NCBI RefSeq assembly: GCF_004217495.1
Contig: NZ_SHLC01000001.1
Span: forward strand, 3,224,001-3,288,000
Direction: 5' to 3'
DNA: 64,000 bases
DNA from: Microterricola gilva
GTDB lineage: Bacteria; Actinomycetota; Actinomycetes; Actinomycetales; Microbacteriaceae
Positions 17,514 to 27,450 of this stretch are shown piece after piece. Under the pieces are notes generated by a model that was not told where the DNA came from, ran no database searches, and saw nothing but the letters and a program-made list of their open reading frames with translations. The translations under genes and the position numbers were made by a program. How positions within the stretch are numbered: position 1 is the stretch's first letter; the number at the start of each line of letters is the position of its first letter.

Positions 17514-18695
17514 CTAGCCCATGCGCCCGTCCAACAGCGCAGCCAATCCCACCCGGTCGGGCTTGCCCGAGGCAAGTCGGGGCAGCGCGGCGAAGCTGTG
17601 CACCGCGCGGGGCCTGGCGGCGTTGCCGAGGGCGGATGCCACGTGCGCACGCACCGCATCAAGCCCGCTCGGGGCGGCATCCGCGGTATCGGCCCGCTCG
17701 CACGCCACCACGATGGACTGGCCCCACTGCGCATCGGGGACGGCCACGGCGACGGCTCCCTCGAACCCGGGCAGGGTGTGCAGCACGCGCTCGACGGCGT
17801 CGAGCGAGATCTTCTCTCCCCCGCTGATGATCACGTTGTCTGACCGCCCGAGCACGCGAAGTTTTCCATCGGCGACCTCGCCGAGGTCTCCGGTGCGGTA
17901 CCAGCGCCGGCCATCGCCCTCCACGAAGGCCGCAGCGGTGCGCTCCTCGTCGTCGAGGTAACCCTCGGCGAGCGTCGGACCGCCGAGTTCGATCAGCCCG
18001 CCGACGATCCGCACCTCAGTGCCGTGCAGCGGCACACCGTCGTAGACGCAGCCGCCAGCCGTCTCAGAGGATCCGTAGGTGCGCGTGACGCGGAGCCCCA
18101 GCGCGGCGGCGCGTGCGATCAGCGCAGGGGGCGTCGCCTGTCCGCCGACGAGGATGCGGTCGAAGCGGCGTGCAGCGGCCAGCACGGCACCGTCGCTCTC
18201 CGCGGCCTCGACGACGCGGGCCAGCTGCACCGGAACGAGTGAGACGAAGCGCAGCGGCGCATCGAGGCGGGCGGCGTACTCGGCGAACAGCCGCGGGTCG
18301 AAGTGCCCGCCGGGCAGGATGACCGATTCCGTCTCGGCGGCGATCGAGCGCACCAGCACCTGCGCGCCGGCGATGTAGTGGGTGGGCAGGGCGAGCAGCC
18401 ACTGCCCCGGCCCGCCGAGCGCCGCCGCGGATGCCGCGGCCGAGGCCAGCAGCGCATCCGTGCTCAGCGCCACCCGCTTCGGTACGCCAGTCGAGCCGGA
18501 GGTCTCGATCACCAAGGCCACCCGCTTCGGCACCGTCTCGCCCGTGGTTTCGACAAGCTCAACCGGTGGGTGCGGCTCAACCAGCGGGAACGGCAGGGGC
18601 AGCACGGCCGGCCCTGCACCCGCGAGCGCGGCACGCAACGCCTCCAGCACCTCGAGCGCTGAACCGCCGTCGATCACCCGCAGTGGCCTCGTCAT
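17514..18695 (-). CDS. menE: o-succinylbenzoate-CoA ligase
   Basis: 393 residues, a short AMP-forming ligase. The P-loop is ALVIETSGSTGVPKRVAL (about 61-78), with TYGSSETAGG, WYRTGDLG and the lysine region LPRLASGKPDRVG. It activates o-succinylbenzoate for MenB. Just before the P-loop lies VELVETTGETVPKRVAL, an in-frame translation of the GGTTTCGACAAGCTCAACC-type repeat, and VPKRVAL then occurs twice. This part of the protein looks like an insertion plus a local duplication that kept the frame. It lies 8 bp downstream of menB. Confidence 0.92.
   Translation of the reverse strand: MTRPLRVIDGGSALEVLEALRAALAGAGPAVLPLPFPLVEPHPPVELVETTGETVPKRVALVIETSGSTGVPKRVALSTDALLASAAASAAALGGPGQWLLALPTHYIAGAQVLVRSIAAETESVILPGGHFDPRLFAEYAARLDAPLRFVSLVPVQLARVVEAAESDGAVLAAARRFDRILVGGQATPPALIARAAALGLRVTRTYGSSETAGGCVYDGVPLHGTEVRIVGGLIELGGPTLAEGYLDDEERTAAAFVEGDGRRWYRTGDLGEVADGKLRVLGRSDNVIISGGEKISLDAVERVLHTLPGFEGAVAVAVPDAQWGQSIVVACERADTADAAPSGLDAVRAHVASALGNAARPRAVHSFAALPRLASGKPDRVGLAALLDGRMG
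18469..18533. repeat. direct repeat within menE
   Basis: A 17-bp unit, GCCACCCGCTTCGGTAC at 18469-18485, recurs with one change at 18517-18533, so the protein carries VPKRVAL twice. The second unit is close to the dispersed repeat at 18546. Confidence 0.8.
18546..18587. repeat. dispersed repeat, copy 2, inside the menE coding sequence
   Basis: GGTTTCGACAAGCTCAACC at 18546-18564, followed by a partial second copy GGCTCAACCAGCGGG at 18574-18587. Read on the minus strand it encodes VELVETT in frame within MenE. The same sequence is intergenic elsewhere in the window. Confidence 0.85.
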
Positions 18696-18703
18696 CGGCG
18701 GGC

Positions 18704-19615
<912 letters not shown>

Positions 19616-19645
19616 GCTCCCAGCCTATGACCGCGGTGCAAGACT

Positions 19646-20656
19646 ATGCACATGACCCTGTCGCCGCTGCCGGAGCTCGCCGAGATTCTCACCCATGCCC
19701 GGGTCGTGACCCTGCCCATGGTCACCCGCTTCCGCGGGATCACGGTGCGCGAGGCGGTGCTGTTCGAGGGGCCGGAGGGCTGGACCGAGTTCTCCCCCTT
19801 CGTCGAGTACGACGACGCCGAGGCGGCCAACTGGCTGCGTGCCGCCATCGACTTCGGCTGGCAGCCGACACCGCCGACGCTCCGCACGAGTATCCCCGTG
19901 AACGCGACGATCCCCGGCGTCGACGCCGCCGAGGTGGCCGAGGTCCTGGCCCGTTTCCCCGGATGCCGCACGGCAAAGGTCAAGGTGGCCGCAAGTGACC
20001 AGACGCTCGCCGAAGACGTCGCCAGGGTGCGGGCGACCAGAGAGGCGCTCGGCCCGGAGGGCCGGATTCGCATCGACGCGAACGGCGGCTGGAACGTCGA
20101 CGAGGCGGAGCACGCGCTGCACGCCCTCGCCGAGTTCGACATCGAGTACGCGGAGCAGCCCTGCGCTACCGTCGCGGAACTCGCCGAGATCCGCCGCCGC
20201 ACCGCATACATGGGCATCCCGATCGCCGCGGACGAGAGCGTGCGCCGCGCGGACGACCCGCTCGCGGTTGCCGCGGCCGGTGCCGCCGACCTGCTCGTGA
20301 TCAAGGCGCAGCCGCTCGGCGGCATCCGGCGCGCCCTCGCCATCGTGGAGCGGGCCGGACTGCCCGTCGTCGTCTCGAGCGCGCTCGACACCTCGATCGG
20401 GCTGAGCATGGGCGCCCACCTCGCCGCGAGCATTCCCGAACTGGAATACGACTGCGGGCTCGGCACGGCCTCGCTGCTCGCCGCGGACGTCACGCTGGAA
20501 CCGCTGGTTGCCGCGGACGGTGCGATCGCCGTGCGGCGGGTGCAGCCGGATGCCGCCCTGCTCGGTCAGTACGCCGCGGCCCCTGCCAGGCGCGACTGGT
20601 GGATCGCCCGCGTCACCCGCGCGTACACGCAGCTGGAGCGCGAGCGCGCCCTCTAG
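19646..20656 (+). CDS. menC: o-succinylbenzoate synthase
   Basis: 336 residues of the enolase superfamily. Acid/base lysines lie in CRTAKVKVA, metal ligands in RIRIDANGGWNVDEA, IEYAEQP and IPIAADESV, and the second lysine in LLVIKAQPLGG. It dehydrates SHCHC to o-succinylbenzoate, the substrate of MenE. A second ATG two codons in is an equally possible start. The downstream boundary is the large palindromic terminator shared with ccsB. Confidence 0.93.
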   Translation: MHMTLSPLPELAEILTHARVVTLPMVTRFRGITVREAVLFEGPEGWTEFSPFVEYDDAEAANWLRAAIDFGWQPTPPTLRTSIPVNATIPGVDAAEVAEVLARFPGCRTAKVKVAASDQTLAEDVARVRATREALGPEGRIRIDANGGWNVDEAEHALHALAEFDIEYAEQPCATVAELAEIRRRTAYMGIPIAADESVRRADDPLAVAAAGAADLLVIKAQPLGGIRRALAIVERAGLPVVVSSALDTSIGLSMGAHLAASIPELEYDCGLGTASLLAADVTLEPLVAADGAIAVRRVQPDAALLGQYAAAPARRDWWIARVTRAYTQLERERAL

Positions 20657-20700
20657 CCGCCGCGGCCCTCGCCCGCCGCGCCGGCATCCGCACGCGTCGC

Positions 20701-20760
20701 GGCCCGCGAAAACTGCAGGGGCCCGGGATATATCCCGGGCCCCTGCAGTTTCGGCGGGCC
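20701..20760. terminator. very long palindromic bidirectional terminator
   Basis: A perfect 42-bp palindrome (20710-20751) centred on ATAT, with arms built of AAACTGCAGGGGCCCGGG. After two unpaired positions per side, seven more pairs (20701-20707 with 20754-20760) extend it to 60 bp. It lies between convergent menC and ccsB with A/T tracts at the arm ends, so it should terminate both. The perfection of the arms is striking. Confidence 0.88.
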
Positions 20761-20776
20761 GTCAGCGCGCGGCGGC

Positions 20777-21817
20777 CTAGAGGCCGGAGTACGCGTGCAG
20801 TCCCTTGAAGAAGAGGTTGACGACCGAGTAGTTGAACAGGATCGCCGTGAAGCCGATGATCGACAGCCACGCGGAGCGGGAGCCGCGCCATCCGCGGGTC
20901 GCGCGGGCGTGGATGTAGCCGGCGTAGATGACCCAGATGATGAAGGACCAGACTTCCTTCGTGTCCCAACCCCAGTAGCGCCCCCAGGCCGCCTCGGCCC
21001 AGACGGCACCGGCCATCACCGTGAAGGTCCACAGGATGAAGCCGACGATGTTGACGCGGTAGGCGAGACTCTCCAACTTCTCGGATGACGGCAGCGTGCC
21101 GAGGAAGCGGGTGCCCTTGGAGCGCGCACCCTCCGCCTGTGCCTCGCGTCGGGACTGCATGAGCTGCACGACGGAGAGCCCGAAGCCGAGGGCCATGAAG
21201 CCGGTTGCCGATGATGCGACGAAGACGTGGATGATCAGCCAGGCGGACTGCAACGACGGCGGCAGCGGAACGACGCTCACGTAGAAGTTGACGGTGGCGA
21301 GCCCGAGGAGAACGAGCACCATGCCGGTGACGAAGGTGCCGAGGAAGCGCAGATCGAACTTGATGTTCACGATCAGGAAGACGGTGACCATGACGAGGGT
21401 GCCCGTCATGGCGAACTCGTACATGTTGGCCCACGGCACGCGCTCAGCGGCGACGCCGCGCAGCACATCCGCGGTGAGGTGCAGCAGCCACGCCACAACG
21501 GTGAGCGCCATGGCGACACGCAGCACGGGCGAACGGCCGTACTCGACGCTGCCGAGGCCGACGCGCTTGGCGGCGGCCGACGGTGCGGCTGGAGCCGTCA
21601 GCACGGTGGTCGAACCGGCCCCGGATGCCACAGCGGTCGCCGCGCCTCCAGCTGTCGTCCCGGCTGCCACCGCCGCCGCTTCGGCGGCCGCGGCATCCTG
21701 CACCGCACCCACCACGGCCGAGCGCTTGGCCAGGTCGATCGAGAATGCGATGAACGCCAGCGCGTACACGGCCATGGCCGAGTAGAGCGCGATGATGGAG
21801 ATTTCGTCAAATGCCAC
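20777..21817 (-). CDS. ccsB: cytochrome c biogenesis protein CcsB
   Basis: 346 residues. Multi-spanning membrane protein with the haem-handling WWD-type motif WGRYWGWDTKEVWSFIIW near residue 280 and conserved histidines in the flanking helices. With ResB it forms the system II haem exporter/synthetase that attaches haem to apocytochrome c outside the membrane. The loop after the first helix (about 38-85) is a long Ala/Thr/Gly-rich insertion without family conservation. It is last in the histidine phosphatase-resA-ccdA-resB-ccsB series. Confidence 0.92.
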   Translation of the reverse strand: MAFDEISIIALYSAMAVYALAFIAFSIDLAKRSAVVGAVQDAAAAEAAAVAAGTTAGGAATAVASGAGSTTVLTAPAAPSAAAKRVGLGSVEYGRSPVLRVAMALTVVAWLLHLTADVLRGVAAERVPWANMYEFAMTGTLVMVTVFLIVNIKFDLRFLGTFVTGMVLVLLGLATVNFYVSVVPLPPSLQSAWLIIHVFVASSATGFMALGFGLSVVQLMQSRREAQAEGARSKGTRFLGTLPSSEKLESLAYRVNIVGFILWTFTVMAGAVWAEAAWGRYWGWDTKEVWSFIIWVIYAGYIHARATRGWRGSRSAWLSIIGFTAILFNYSVVNLFFKGLHAYSGL

Positions 21818-21821
21818 GGGG

Positions 21822-23579
21822 TCAGCCTAGATCGCTTGGCTCGTCAGTGCGAGCGGTGGAGGGTGTGGAGGGAGGAGCGGGCGGCACCGGCGCCCCCGGC
21901 TTCGCTGGCGCATCGGCCATGGTCGCCTCGTGTTTCACGGCGATCGCCGCGACGGCCTCGTCGAGGCTCGGGTCTTCACCACGGGCCAGGCCCGCGTACT
22001 CGAGTCGCAGCGAACCGTCGCCCTCTTCGATCGCCTTCACCCAGATGCGGCGGCGGGGCACGAAGAGTGAGGTCGCGAGGCCGAGCAGCACGAGCACGGC
22101 GAAGAAAGCCACCCAGAACTGCGTCGGGTCACGGTGGATGTCGAACGAGGCGAAGCGGTGCACGCTGTGCGAGTAGTCGGTGACCTCCTCGCCGGCAGCC
22201 GGCGCGTTCGGGTCGACGTTGTCGAAGCTCACGGTGCCGAGGCCGTTCGGCAGCTCGGCGCTCTGCCCCGGCATCAGTTCGATGGAGGCCACCCCGGTGT
22301 CGCCGCGGGTGAGCTTCGTCATCGAGTCGGTGTCGAGCGTGTAGACCGAGGTCGGCGTGCCGTCGTTGATGCCGAGGTCTCCGGAGTAGACGTCGAGCGT
22401 GAGCATCGGGAACTCGAGGTCGGGGTAGCTCGAGTAGTACGGCGGCTCGCTGTTGGCCTGCGTCGGATAGAAGAAGCCGATCATGCCGATCTGCTCGCTC
22501 AGGCCGTCGGGCACCTTCACGACACCGAGCGAGGTGAGCTGGGCGTCCTGGGGCAGGAAGGGGATCGAGTCGGTGAAGACGACGTCACCATCGGGGTTCT
22601 TCACCGTGATCGTCGGAGCGTAGCCGTTGCCGAGCAGGTAGACGTCGGTGCCGCCGGTGCGGAGTGGAGCGTTCACCTTGACCTGCTCCTGCGTCGGCTC
22701 CTGGCCGACATGCTCGACGGTGACGTTCGCCGCGAAGTCGGTCGGCTGCCCGAAGGCATCCTGGTTCTCGGTCTCGTAGACGACGTCGAAGCTGTTGAGC
22801 GTCAGCTTGTATGGGTCGAGGGAGTCCGGGTCGAAGAAGCGTCCCGGATTGAAGGAGTCGAAGGCGAGCAGCGTGTTGACGAATGTCTGCCCCTCCACGA
22901 CCACGCGCTGCCCTGCGAAGCCGAAGCCGCCGCCGAAGCCGACGGTCACGAGCACGCCGACGAGGGCGGAGTGGAAGACGAGGTTGCCGGTCTCCCGGAG
23001 GTAGCCGCGTTCTGCCGACACCGAGAACTCGCGCTTGCCGCCGACCGTGCCGTTGTAGAGCGCGGTGCGGTAACCGGCGGACTTCAGCTGCGTGCGGGCC
23101 GCGTCGATGGCGGATGCCGCATCGGCCTGCTCGGCTGGAACCGTGCGCGCGGTGAAGCCGGCAAGCCGCGACAGCCGCGCAGGCGTCTTCGGCGGTGCTG
23201 CGCGCAGCGCCTGGAAGTGGTGCTTGGTGCGCGGGATGACGCAGCCGATGAGCGAGACGAACAGCAGCAGGTAGATGCTCGAGAACCAGACCGAGCTGTA
23301 CACGTCGAAGGCCTGCAGCTTGTCGAGGAACGGAGCGAGGTCCGGGTTCTCGACGAAGTACTGGGTGACGCCGTTCGGGTCGCTGGAGCGCTGCGGCACC
23401 AGGCTGCCAGGCACGGCCGCGATGGCGAGCAGGAGCAGCAGGAACAGGGCGGTGCGCATGCTCGTGAGCTGGCGCCAGAACCAGCGCAGCCAGCCGACGA
23501 AGCCGAGCTGGGGCTGGTTGATCTCTTCGGGGGCCCGGTTCGGGGCGCCCGCGTCAACGTAATCAGATGGCCGGGACAA
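21822..23579 (-). CDS. resB: cytochrome c biogenesis protein ResB
   Basis: 585 residues. Membrane helices lie near residues 38-60, 95-115 and 205-230, with a large extracytoplasmic domain and a final helix near 510. The ResB pattern includes [16 protein letters not shown] and [14 protein letters not shown]. It partners CcsB. The start is probably TTG, inside the ccdA end (17-bp overlap), supported by GGAGGG 11-12 bases upstream; the next in-frame ATG would remove the first 40 residues. Four bases separate its end from ccsB. Confidence 0.9.
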   Translation of the reverse strand: MSRPSDYVDAGAPNRAPEEINQPQLGFVGWLRWFWRQLTSMRTALFLLLLLAIAAVPGSLVPQRSSDPNGVTQYFVENPDLAPFLDKLQAFDVYSSVWFSSIYLLLFVSLIGCVIPRTKHHFQALRAAPPKTPARLSRLAGFTARTVPAEQADAASAIDAARTQLKSAGYRTALYNGTVGGKREFSVSAERGYLRETGNLVFHSALVGVLVTVGFGGGFGFAGQRVVVEGQTFVNTLLAFDSFNPGRFFDPDSLDPYKLTLNSFDVVYETENQDAFGQPTDFAANVTVEHVGQEPTQEQVKVNAPLRTGGTDVYLLGNGYAPTITVKNPDGDVVFTDSIPFLPQDAQLTSLGVVKVPDGLSEQIGMIGFFYPTQANSEPPYYSSYPDLEFPMLTLDVYSGDLGINDGTPTSVYTLDTDSMTKLTRGDTGVASIELMPGQSAELPNGLGTVSFDNVDPNAPAAGEEVTDYSHSVHRFASFDIHRDPTQFWVAFFAVLVLLGLATSLFVPRRRIWVKAIEEGDGSLRLEYAGLARGEDPSLDEAVAAIAVKHEATMADAPAKPGAPVPPAPPSTPSTARTDEPSDLG

Positions 23580-24309
23580 AGCCGAGGATCCCTCCTTGTA
23601 GCTGGTAGATCCACAGGGTCCAGAGACCCGAGACCATGAGAACGCCGATCAGGATGAGCAGCACGCCGCCGATGATGTTCACCGCACGAATATGCCGCTT
23701 GAAGAATGCGACCGATCCGGTGACCCAGCTGAGGCCGAGTGTGACGAGCAGGAACGGCACGCCGAGGCCGATGCAATAGGCGAGGCCGAGGATCGCGCCG
23801 CGGCTGGCTGAGCCGGCATCCGTGCTCAGGCTCAGCACCACGGCGAGCGTCGGGCCGATGCACGGCGTCCAGCCGAGGCCGAAGACGAGGCCGAGCAGCG
23901 GGGCGCCGGCGATTCCGGTGACCGGCTTCCATGACGGCTTGATGGTGCGCTGCAGGAAGGTGAACTGACCGATGAAGACGAGGCCCATCAGGATGACGAA
24001 GACGCCGAGCACCTGGATGATCACCGTCTCGTGCGCCTTCAGCCAGACACCCAACGCGCCGAACAGCGCGCCGTAGGCGACGAAGACGATCGTGAATCCG
24101 GCGACGAACAGTGCGACGCCGATGAGCAGCCGCCGGCGGACGGCTCGAGCCTCGGCCTTGTCGCTCGGGATCTCGGTGAGGCCGCCGATGTAGCCGAGGT
24201 AGCCGGGTACCAGCGGCAGCACGCACGGAGAGAGGAAGGAGACGAGCCCGGCCAAGACGGCGATGGGGATCGCGAGCAGCAGCTGACCGCTGAGGACGAT
24301 CTCGCCCAC
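23563..24309 (-). CDS. ccdA: cytochrome c biogenesis protein CcdA
   Basis: 248 residues from a GTG, six hydrophobic helices. The redox-active cysteines are in [17 protein letters not shown] (helix 1) and [13 protein letters not shown] (helix 4). CcdA passes reducing power from cytoplasmic thioredoxin across the membrane to the ResA-like thioredoxin, keeping apocytochrome c cysteines reduced. It follows the tlpA-like gene by three bases and overlaps resB. Confidence 0.95.
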   Translation of the reverse strand: MGEIVLSGQLLLAIPIAVLAGLVSFLSPCVLPLVPGYLGYIGGLTEIPSDKAEARAVRRRLLIGVALFVAGFTIVFVAYGALFGALGVWLKAHETVIIQVLGVFVILMGLVFIGQFTFLQRTIKPSWKPVTGIAGAPLLGLVFGLGWTPCIGPTLAVVLSLSTDAGSASRGAILGLAYCIGLGVPFLLVTLGLSWVTGSVAFFKRHIRAVNIIGGVLLILIGVLMVSGLWTLWIYQLQGGILGFVPAI

Positions 24310-24312
24310 GGG

Positions 24313-24918
24313 TTACTCGGCCTCGGCGACGGTGTCGCGCACGAGGGTGCGCAGAATCGACTCGTCCTTGATCTGGCCGAGGATGCGGGCGGCGACGCGC
24401 CCCTCCTGGTCGAGAACGAGGGTGGTCGGCACGGCGTTCGGCGGCACCTCGTTGCCGAAGGCCTGCTGCATGCCACCGTCGTTGATGTCGGCGACCGAGG
24501 GGTAGCTGATGCCGTAGCTTTCCTCGAAGGCGCGCGCGGTGTCGACCTGGTCGCGCACGTTCACGCCGAGCAGGCTGGCGCCCTTGCCCGCGAAGTCCTG
24601 GTTGACGGCTTCCAGCGTCGGAGCCTCGGCGCGGCAGGGCGCGCAGCTGGCGTACCAGAAGTTCACCACGAGCACCTGGCCGCGGTAGTCCTCGGACGAG
24701 ACGGTGTCGCCGTCGAAGGTCTCGGCCTCGAAGCTGATTGACTCGCCGCGGTTCTCGAGCGCGATCTCCTTCACGACACCGGTGCCGGAGATGTAGTTCT
24801 TGTTGCTGCCCTCGCGGTACTGCTCGGCCAACGGGTCGTTGGCGCAGCCGGCGAGGAGGGCGACGGACGCCAGCGCCAGTGCGGTGACGCTCATCGCGCG
24901 CTTACGAAAACCCATCAC
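24313..24918 (-). CDS. ResA/TlpA-type thiol-disulfide oxidoreductase lipoprotein
   Basis: 201 residues. A signal peptide ends in the lipobox LLAGC (Cys near 25), so it is probably lipid-anchored. The thioredoxin fold has the active site FWYASCAPCRAEAP and the cis-Pro region PPNAVPTTLVLD. It should reduce haem-binding cysteines of apocytochrome c using electrons from CcdA. The GTG overlaps the preceding stop as GTGA; the ATG one codon later is equally likely. Confidence 0.92.
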   Translation of the reverse strand: MMGFRKRAMSVTALALASVALLAGCANDPLAEQYREGSNKNYISGTGVVKEIALENRGESISFEAETFDGDTVSSEDYRGQVLVVNFWYASCAPCRAEAPTLEAVNQDFAGKGASLLGVNVRDQVDTARAFEESYGISYPSVADINDGGMQQAFGNEVPPNAVPTTLVLDQEGRVAARILGQIKDESILRTLVRDTVAEAE

Positions 24919-25568
24919 ACGGCTCCCAGGTCCACGGCATTCGCCGAGATCGATGCGGCCGGCTCGGTGTAGCCGGTCTCGACGAAGGTGCCGCCGAAGC
25001 GGCTGAAGCTGGTGATGCTGGAGAGTGCGCAGCGTCGCTGCCGCGGGTCGTGCCAGAGGCGGTCGCCCGCCAGGAAACGGTGGGTGATCCAGATGGGCAG
25101 CTGGTGGCTGACCATCACGACGTCGCCCTCGCTGCCGTCATCCAGAAGCGACGCGGTCTCCCACGCATCGTTCATGGCCGCGATCACCCGGGCCGCGATC
25201 GACTTGTACGGCTCGCCCCAGCTGGGGCGCATCGGGTTGACGAGAGCCGGCCAGTTGACGGGCTGCTTCAGTGCCTCCCGCATCCGCTTGCCCTCGAAGT
25301 GGTTGGCTGGCTCGATGATGCGCGGCTCGAGCTGCACGGGCAGTTGCAGGGCGGCGGCGATCGGTGCGGCGGACTCCTGCGTGCGCTGCAGCGGCGAGGC
25401 GTACAGGGCCGAGAAGCGGATGCCGCGGCCGGCCAGGTCGGCGGCGGCTGCCTCGGCCATCTGCTGGCCGAGTTCCGAGAGACGGTAGCCGGGAAGGCGC
25501 CCGTAAAGAACGCGCTCTGGGTTGTGCACCTCTCCGTGGCGGACGAGGTGAAGCTGTCTGGCTACCAC
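24915..25568 (-). CDS. histidine phosphatase family protein
   Basis: 217 residues from a GTG. The phosphoglycerate-mutase-like signature LHLVRHGEV (catalytic His) is at the N-terminus. The second half has VVMVSHQLPIWI with the second His, plus conserved LYASPLQRTQESA. The substrate cannot be told from sequence. It is first in the cytochrome c maturation operon, an arrangement frequent in actinobacteria, and overlaps the ResA-like gene by 4 bp. No role in haem attachment is known. Confidence 0.85.
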   Translation of the reverse strand: MVARQLHLVRHGEVHNPERVLYGRLPGYRLSELGQQMAEAAAADLAGRGIRFSALYASPLQRTQESAAPIAAALQLPVQLEPRIIEPANHFEGKRMREALKQPVNWPALVNPMRPSWGEPYKSIAARVIAAMNDAWETASLLDDGSEGDVVMVSHQLPIWITHRFLAGDRLWHDPRQRRCALSSITSFSRFGGTFVETGYTEPAASISANAVDLGAV

Positions 25569-25675
25569 AGGCTCCAGTCTACGGAGCCACTTGCTGTGAA
25601 TCTGCCGCGTCTCCCGCGGGGCTGCGGACGGCCGACACTCAGGGAGCGCGGAGGAGCAAAGGTAGGATTGAGCGC

Positions 25676-27055
25676 GTGACTTCTCGTGTATTGATCAAGG
25701 ACCTTTCCGCCCTGGCCGACGGCCCCGTTACGGTTTCGGGTTGGGTCGATACCGTGCGCGACCAGAAGAAGGTGCAGTTCATCGTGCTGCGCGACGAGTC
25801 GGGCGCGGCCCAGCTCGTGAACCCGGCGCTGCGTGCGCTTCCCGTGACGGATGCCGAAGCCGGCACCGTTGCGCTGGAAGGCGACGAGCTCGCGGCAGCC
25901 GAGGCGCGCCTGGCCACCACCGAGGCCATCTCGGCGCTCGCGCACGGCTCCTTCATCACCGTCACCGGTGAACTGAAGAAGGACGAGCGCGTCAAGCTCG
26001 GCGGCCTCGAGGTCAAGATGGCGACGCTCACCGTCGTCAGCGAGGCGATCCCCGAGACGCCGATCGCCACCGACTCCGGTCTCGACAAGCGCATGGACTG
26101 GCGCTTCCTCGACCTGCGCCACCCGAAGCAGAACCTGATCTTCCGCATCCAGACGACGTTCCTGCACGCGCTGCGCAAATACTGGGTCGAGCGGGACTTC
26201 ATCGAGATCCAGACCCCCAAGCTCATGGCCAGCGCCAGTGAGTCGCGCGCCGAGCTGTTCGAGGTCGAGTACTTCGAGGGCAAGGCGTACCTGGCGCAGA
26301 GCCCCCAGTTCTACAAGCAGATGGCGCAGTCCGCCGGTTTCGGCAAGATCTTCGAGGTCGGTCCGGCCTTCCGCGCCGACCACTCCTTCACGAGCCGCCA
26401 CGCCACCGAGTTCACCAGCATCGACACCGAGATCAGCTGGATCGAGAGCCACGAAGACGTGATGAAGCTGCACGAGGAACTGCTCGTCGCCGGCTTCACC
26501 GCCGTCAAGGCCAAGCACGGCGCCGAGATCAAGGAACTCTTCGACGTCGAGGTGACCGTTCCGTCCACACCGTTCCCCCGCATCCCCCTGGCCGAGGCCA
26601 AGGAGATCGTCAAGGAGCGCGGCTACGAGATCCCGCGCGCCGACGACGACATGGACCCGGAGGGCGAGCGCCAGATCTCGGCCTACGTCGCCGAGAAGTT
26701 CGGCCACGAGTTCGTGTTCATCACCGATTACGCGTCGAGCATCCGCCCGTTCTACCACATGCGCCACGAGGGCGACCCGAGCCTGACCAACAGCTACGAC
26801 CTGCTGTTCAACGGCACCGAGATCTCCACCGGCGCACAGCGCGAGCACCGCATCGACGTGCTCGTCGCCCAGGCAGAAGACAAGGGCATGGACCCGGAGG
26901 AGCTCGGCACCTACCTCGACTTCTTCCGCTACGGCGTTCCCGCCCACGGTGGATTCGGCATGGGCCTGGCCCGCGTGCTGATGCTCCTGCTGCACGAGTC
27001 GTCGATCCGCGAGGTCACCTACCTCTTCCGCGGCCCGACCCGCCTCGAGCCGTAG
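25676..27055 (+). CDS. aspS: aspartyl-tRNA synthetase, archaeal/eukaryotic type
   Basis: 459 residues from a GTG about 15 bases after GGAGG. An N-terminal OB-fold anticodon domain (SGWVDTVRDQKKVQFIVLRD) leads to a class IIb catalytic core. Motif 2 is FEVGPAFRADHSFTSRHATE and motif 3 is GFGMGLARVLMLLL. It lacks the GAD insertion and is about 130 residues shorter than standard bacterial AspRS, so it belongs to the archaeal-type lineage often called aspartate-tRNA(Asn) ligase. The position after GWV, which helps set tRNA discrimination in archaeal enzymes, is Asp here, so discriminating or non-discriminating cannot be decided. Confidence 0.93.
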   Translation: MTSRVLIKDLSALADGPVTVSGWVDTVRDQKKVQFIVLRDESGAAQLVNPALRALPVTDAEAGTVALEGDELAAAEARLATTEAISALAHGSFITVTGELKKDERVKLGGLEVKMATLTVVSEAIPETPIATDSGLDKRMDWRFLDLRHPKQNLIFRIQTTFLHALRKYWVERDFIEIQTPKLMASASESRAELFEVEYFEGKAYLAQSPQFYKQMAQSAGFGKIFEVGPAFRADHSFTSRHATEFTSIDTEISWIESHEDVMKLHEELLVAGFTAVKAKHGAEIKELFDVEVTVPSTPFPRIPLAEAKEIVKERGYEIPRADDDMDPEGERQISAYVAEKFGHEFVFITDYASSIRPFYHMRHEGDPSLTNSYDLLFNGTEISTGAQREHRIDVLVAQAEDKGMDPEELGTYLDFFRYGVPAHGGFGMGLARVLMLLLHESSIREVTYLFRGPTRLEP

Positions 27056-27077
27056 TCCGCAGCACCGCAGACACGCG

Positions 27078-27109
27078 AATGGCCGGCATCCCCTGGGATG
27101 CCGGCCATT
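27078..27109. terminator. bidirectional terminator between aspS and copZ
   Basis: AATGGCCGGCATCCC and GGGATGCCGGCCATT form a 14-15-bp stem around a 2-4-nt loop. It lies between convergent genes. Confidence 0.85.
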
Positions 27110-27131
27110 CTGATATTCGGAGGATGCGGAA

Positions 27132-27371
27132 CTAGGCGAGCGCGTAGCCGGCTTCGTCGATCGCGGCGGCGACGGCATCCGCAGCCAACGGGGCCGCGCT
27201 CTGCACGGTGACGGTCGAGATGCCGCCCTTGACGAGCGCGACGTCGACGCCGGTCACACCGTCGATGGCGCTGAGCTCGGCCGTGACGCTGCCGACGCAG
27301 TGGCCGCAGGTCATGCCGGTCACCTGAAGCTCGGTCGTGCTGGCGGGGGCTGGGGCGGTGGAATTCGTCAT
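27132..27371 (-). CDS. CopZ-like copper chaperone (HMA domain)
   Basis: 79 residues. A single heavy-metal-associated domain with MTCGHC (metal-binding CxxC at about 20-23) and the usual beta-alpha-beta pattern, after a short Ser/Thr/Ala-rich N-terminus. It should carry Cu(I) in the cytoplasm. No copA or csoR gene is in the window. A CsoR-type operator lies 11 bp upstream of its start, and the FGE gene, whose product is a copper enzyme in known cases, is divergent 79 bp away. Confidence 0.88.
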   Translation of the reverse strand: MTNSTAPAPASTTELQVTGMTCGHCVGSVTAELSAIDGVTGVDVALVKGGISTVTVQSAAPLAADAVAAAIDEAGYALA

Positions 27372-27381
27372 GCCTCGATAG

Positions 27382-27396
27382 TACCCCTAGGGGGTA
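27382..27396. promoter_or_regulatory. CsoR-type copper operator
   Basis: TACCCCTAGGGGGTA, a near-perfect palindrome of the ATACCCC..GGGGTAT class bound by CsoR-family repressors. It sits in the 79-bp gap between copZ and the FGE gene, 11 bp before the copZ ATG. It could influence both divergent genes; copper control is inferred from the motif. Confidence 0.7.
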
Positions 27397-27450
27397 TGGG
27401 TTCGCAAGCAGCGGCTCCTCCATGAGGGCACGGACGCCTAGGCTCGAGGG

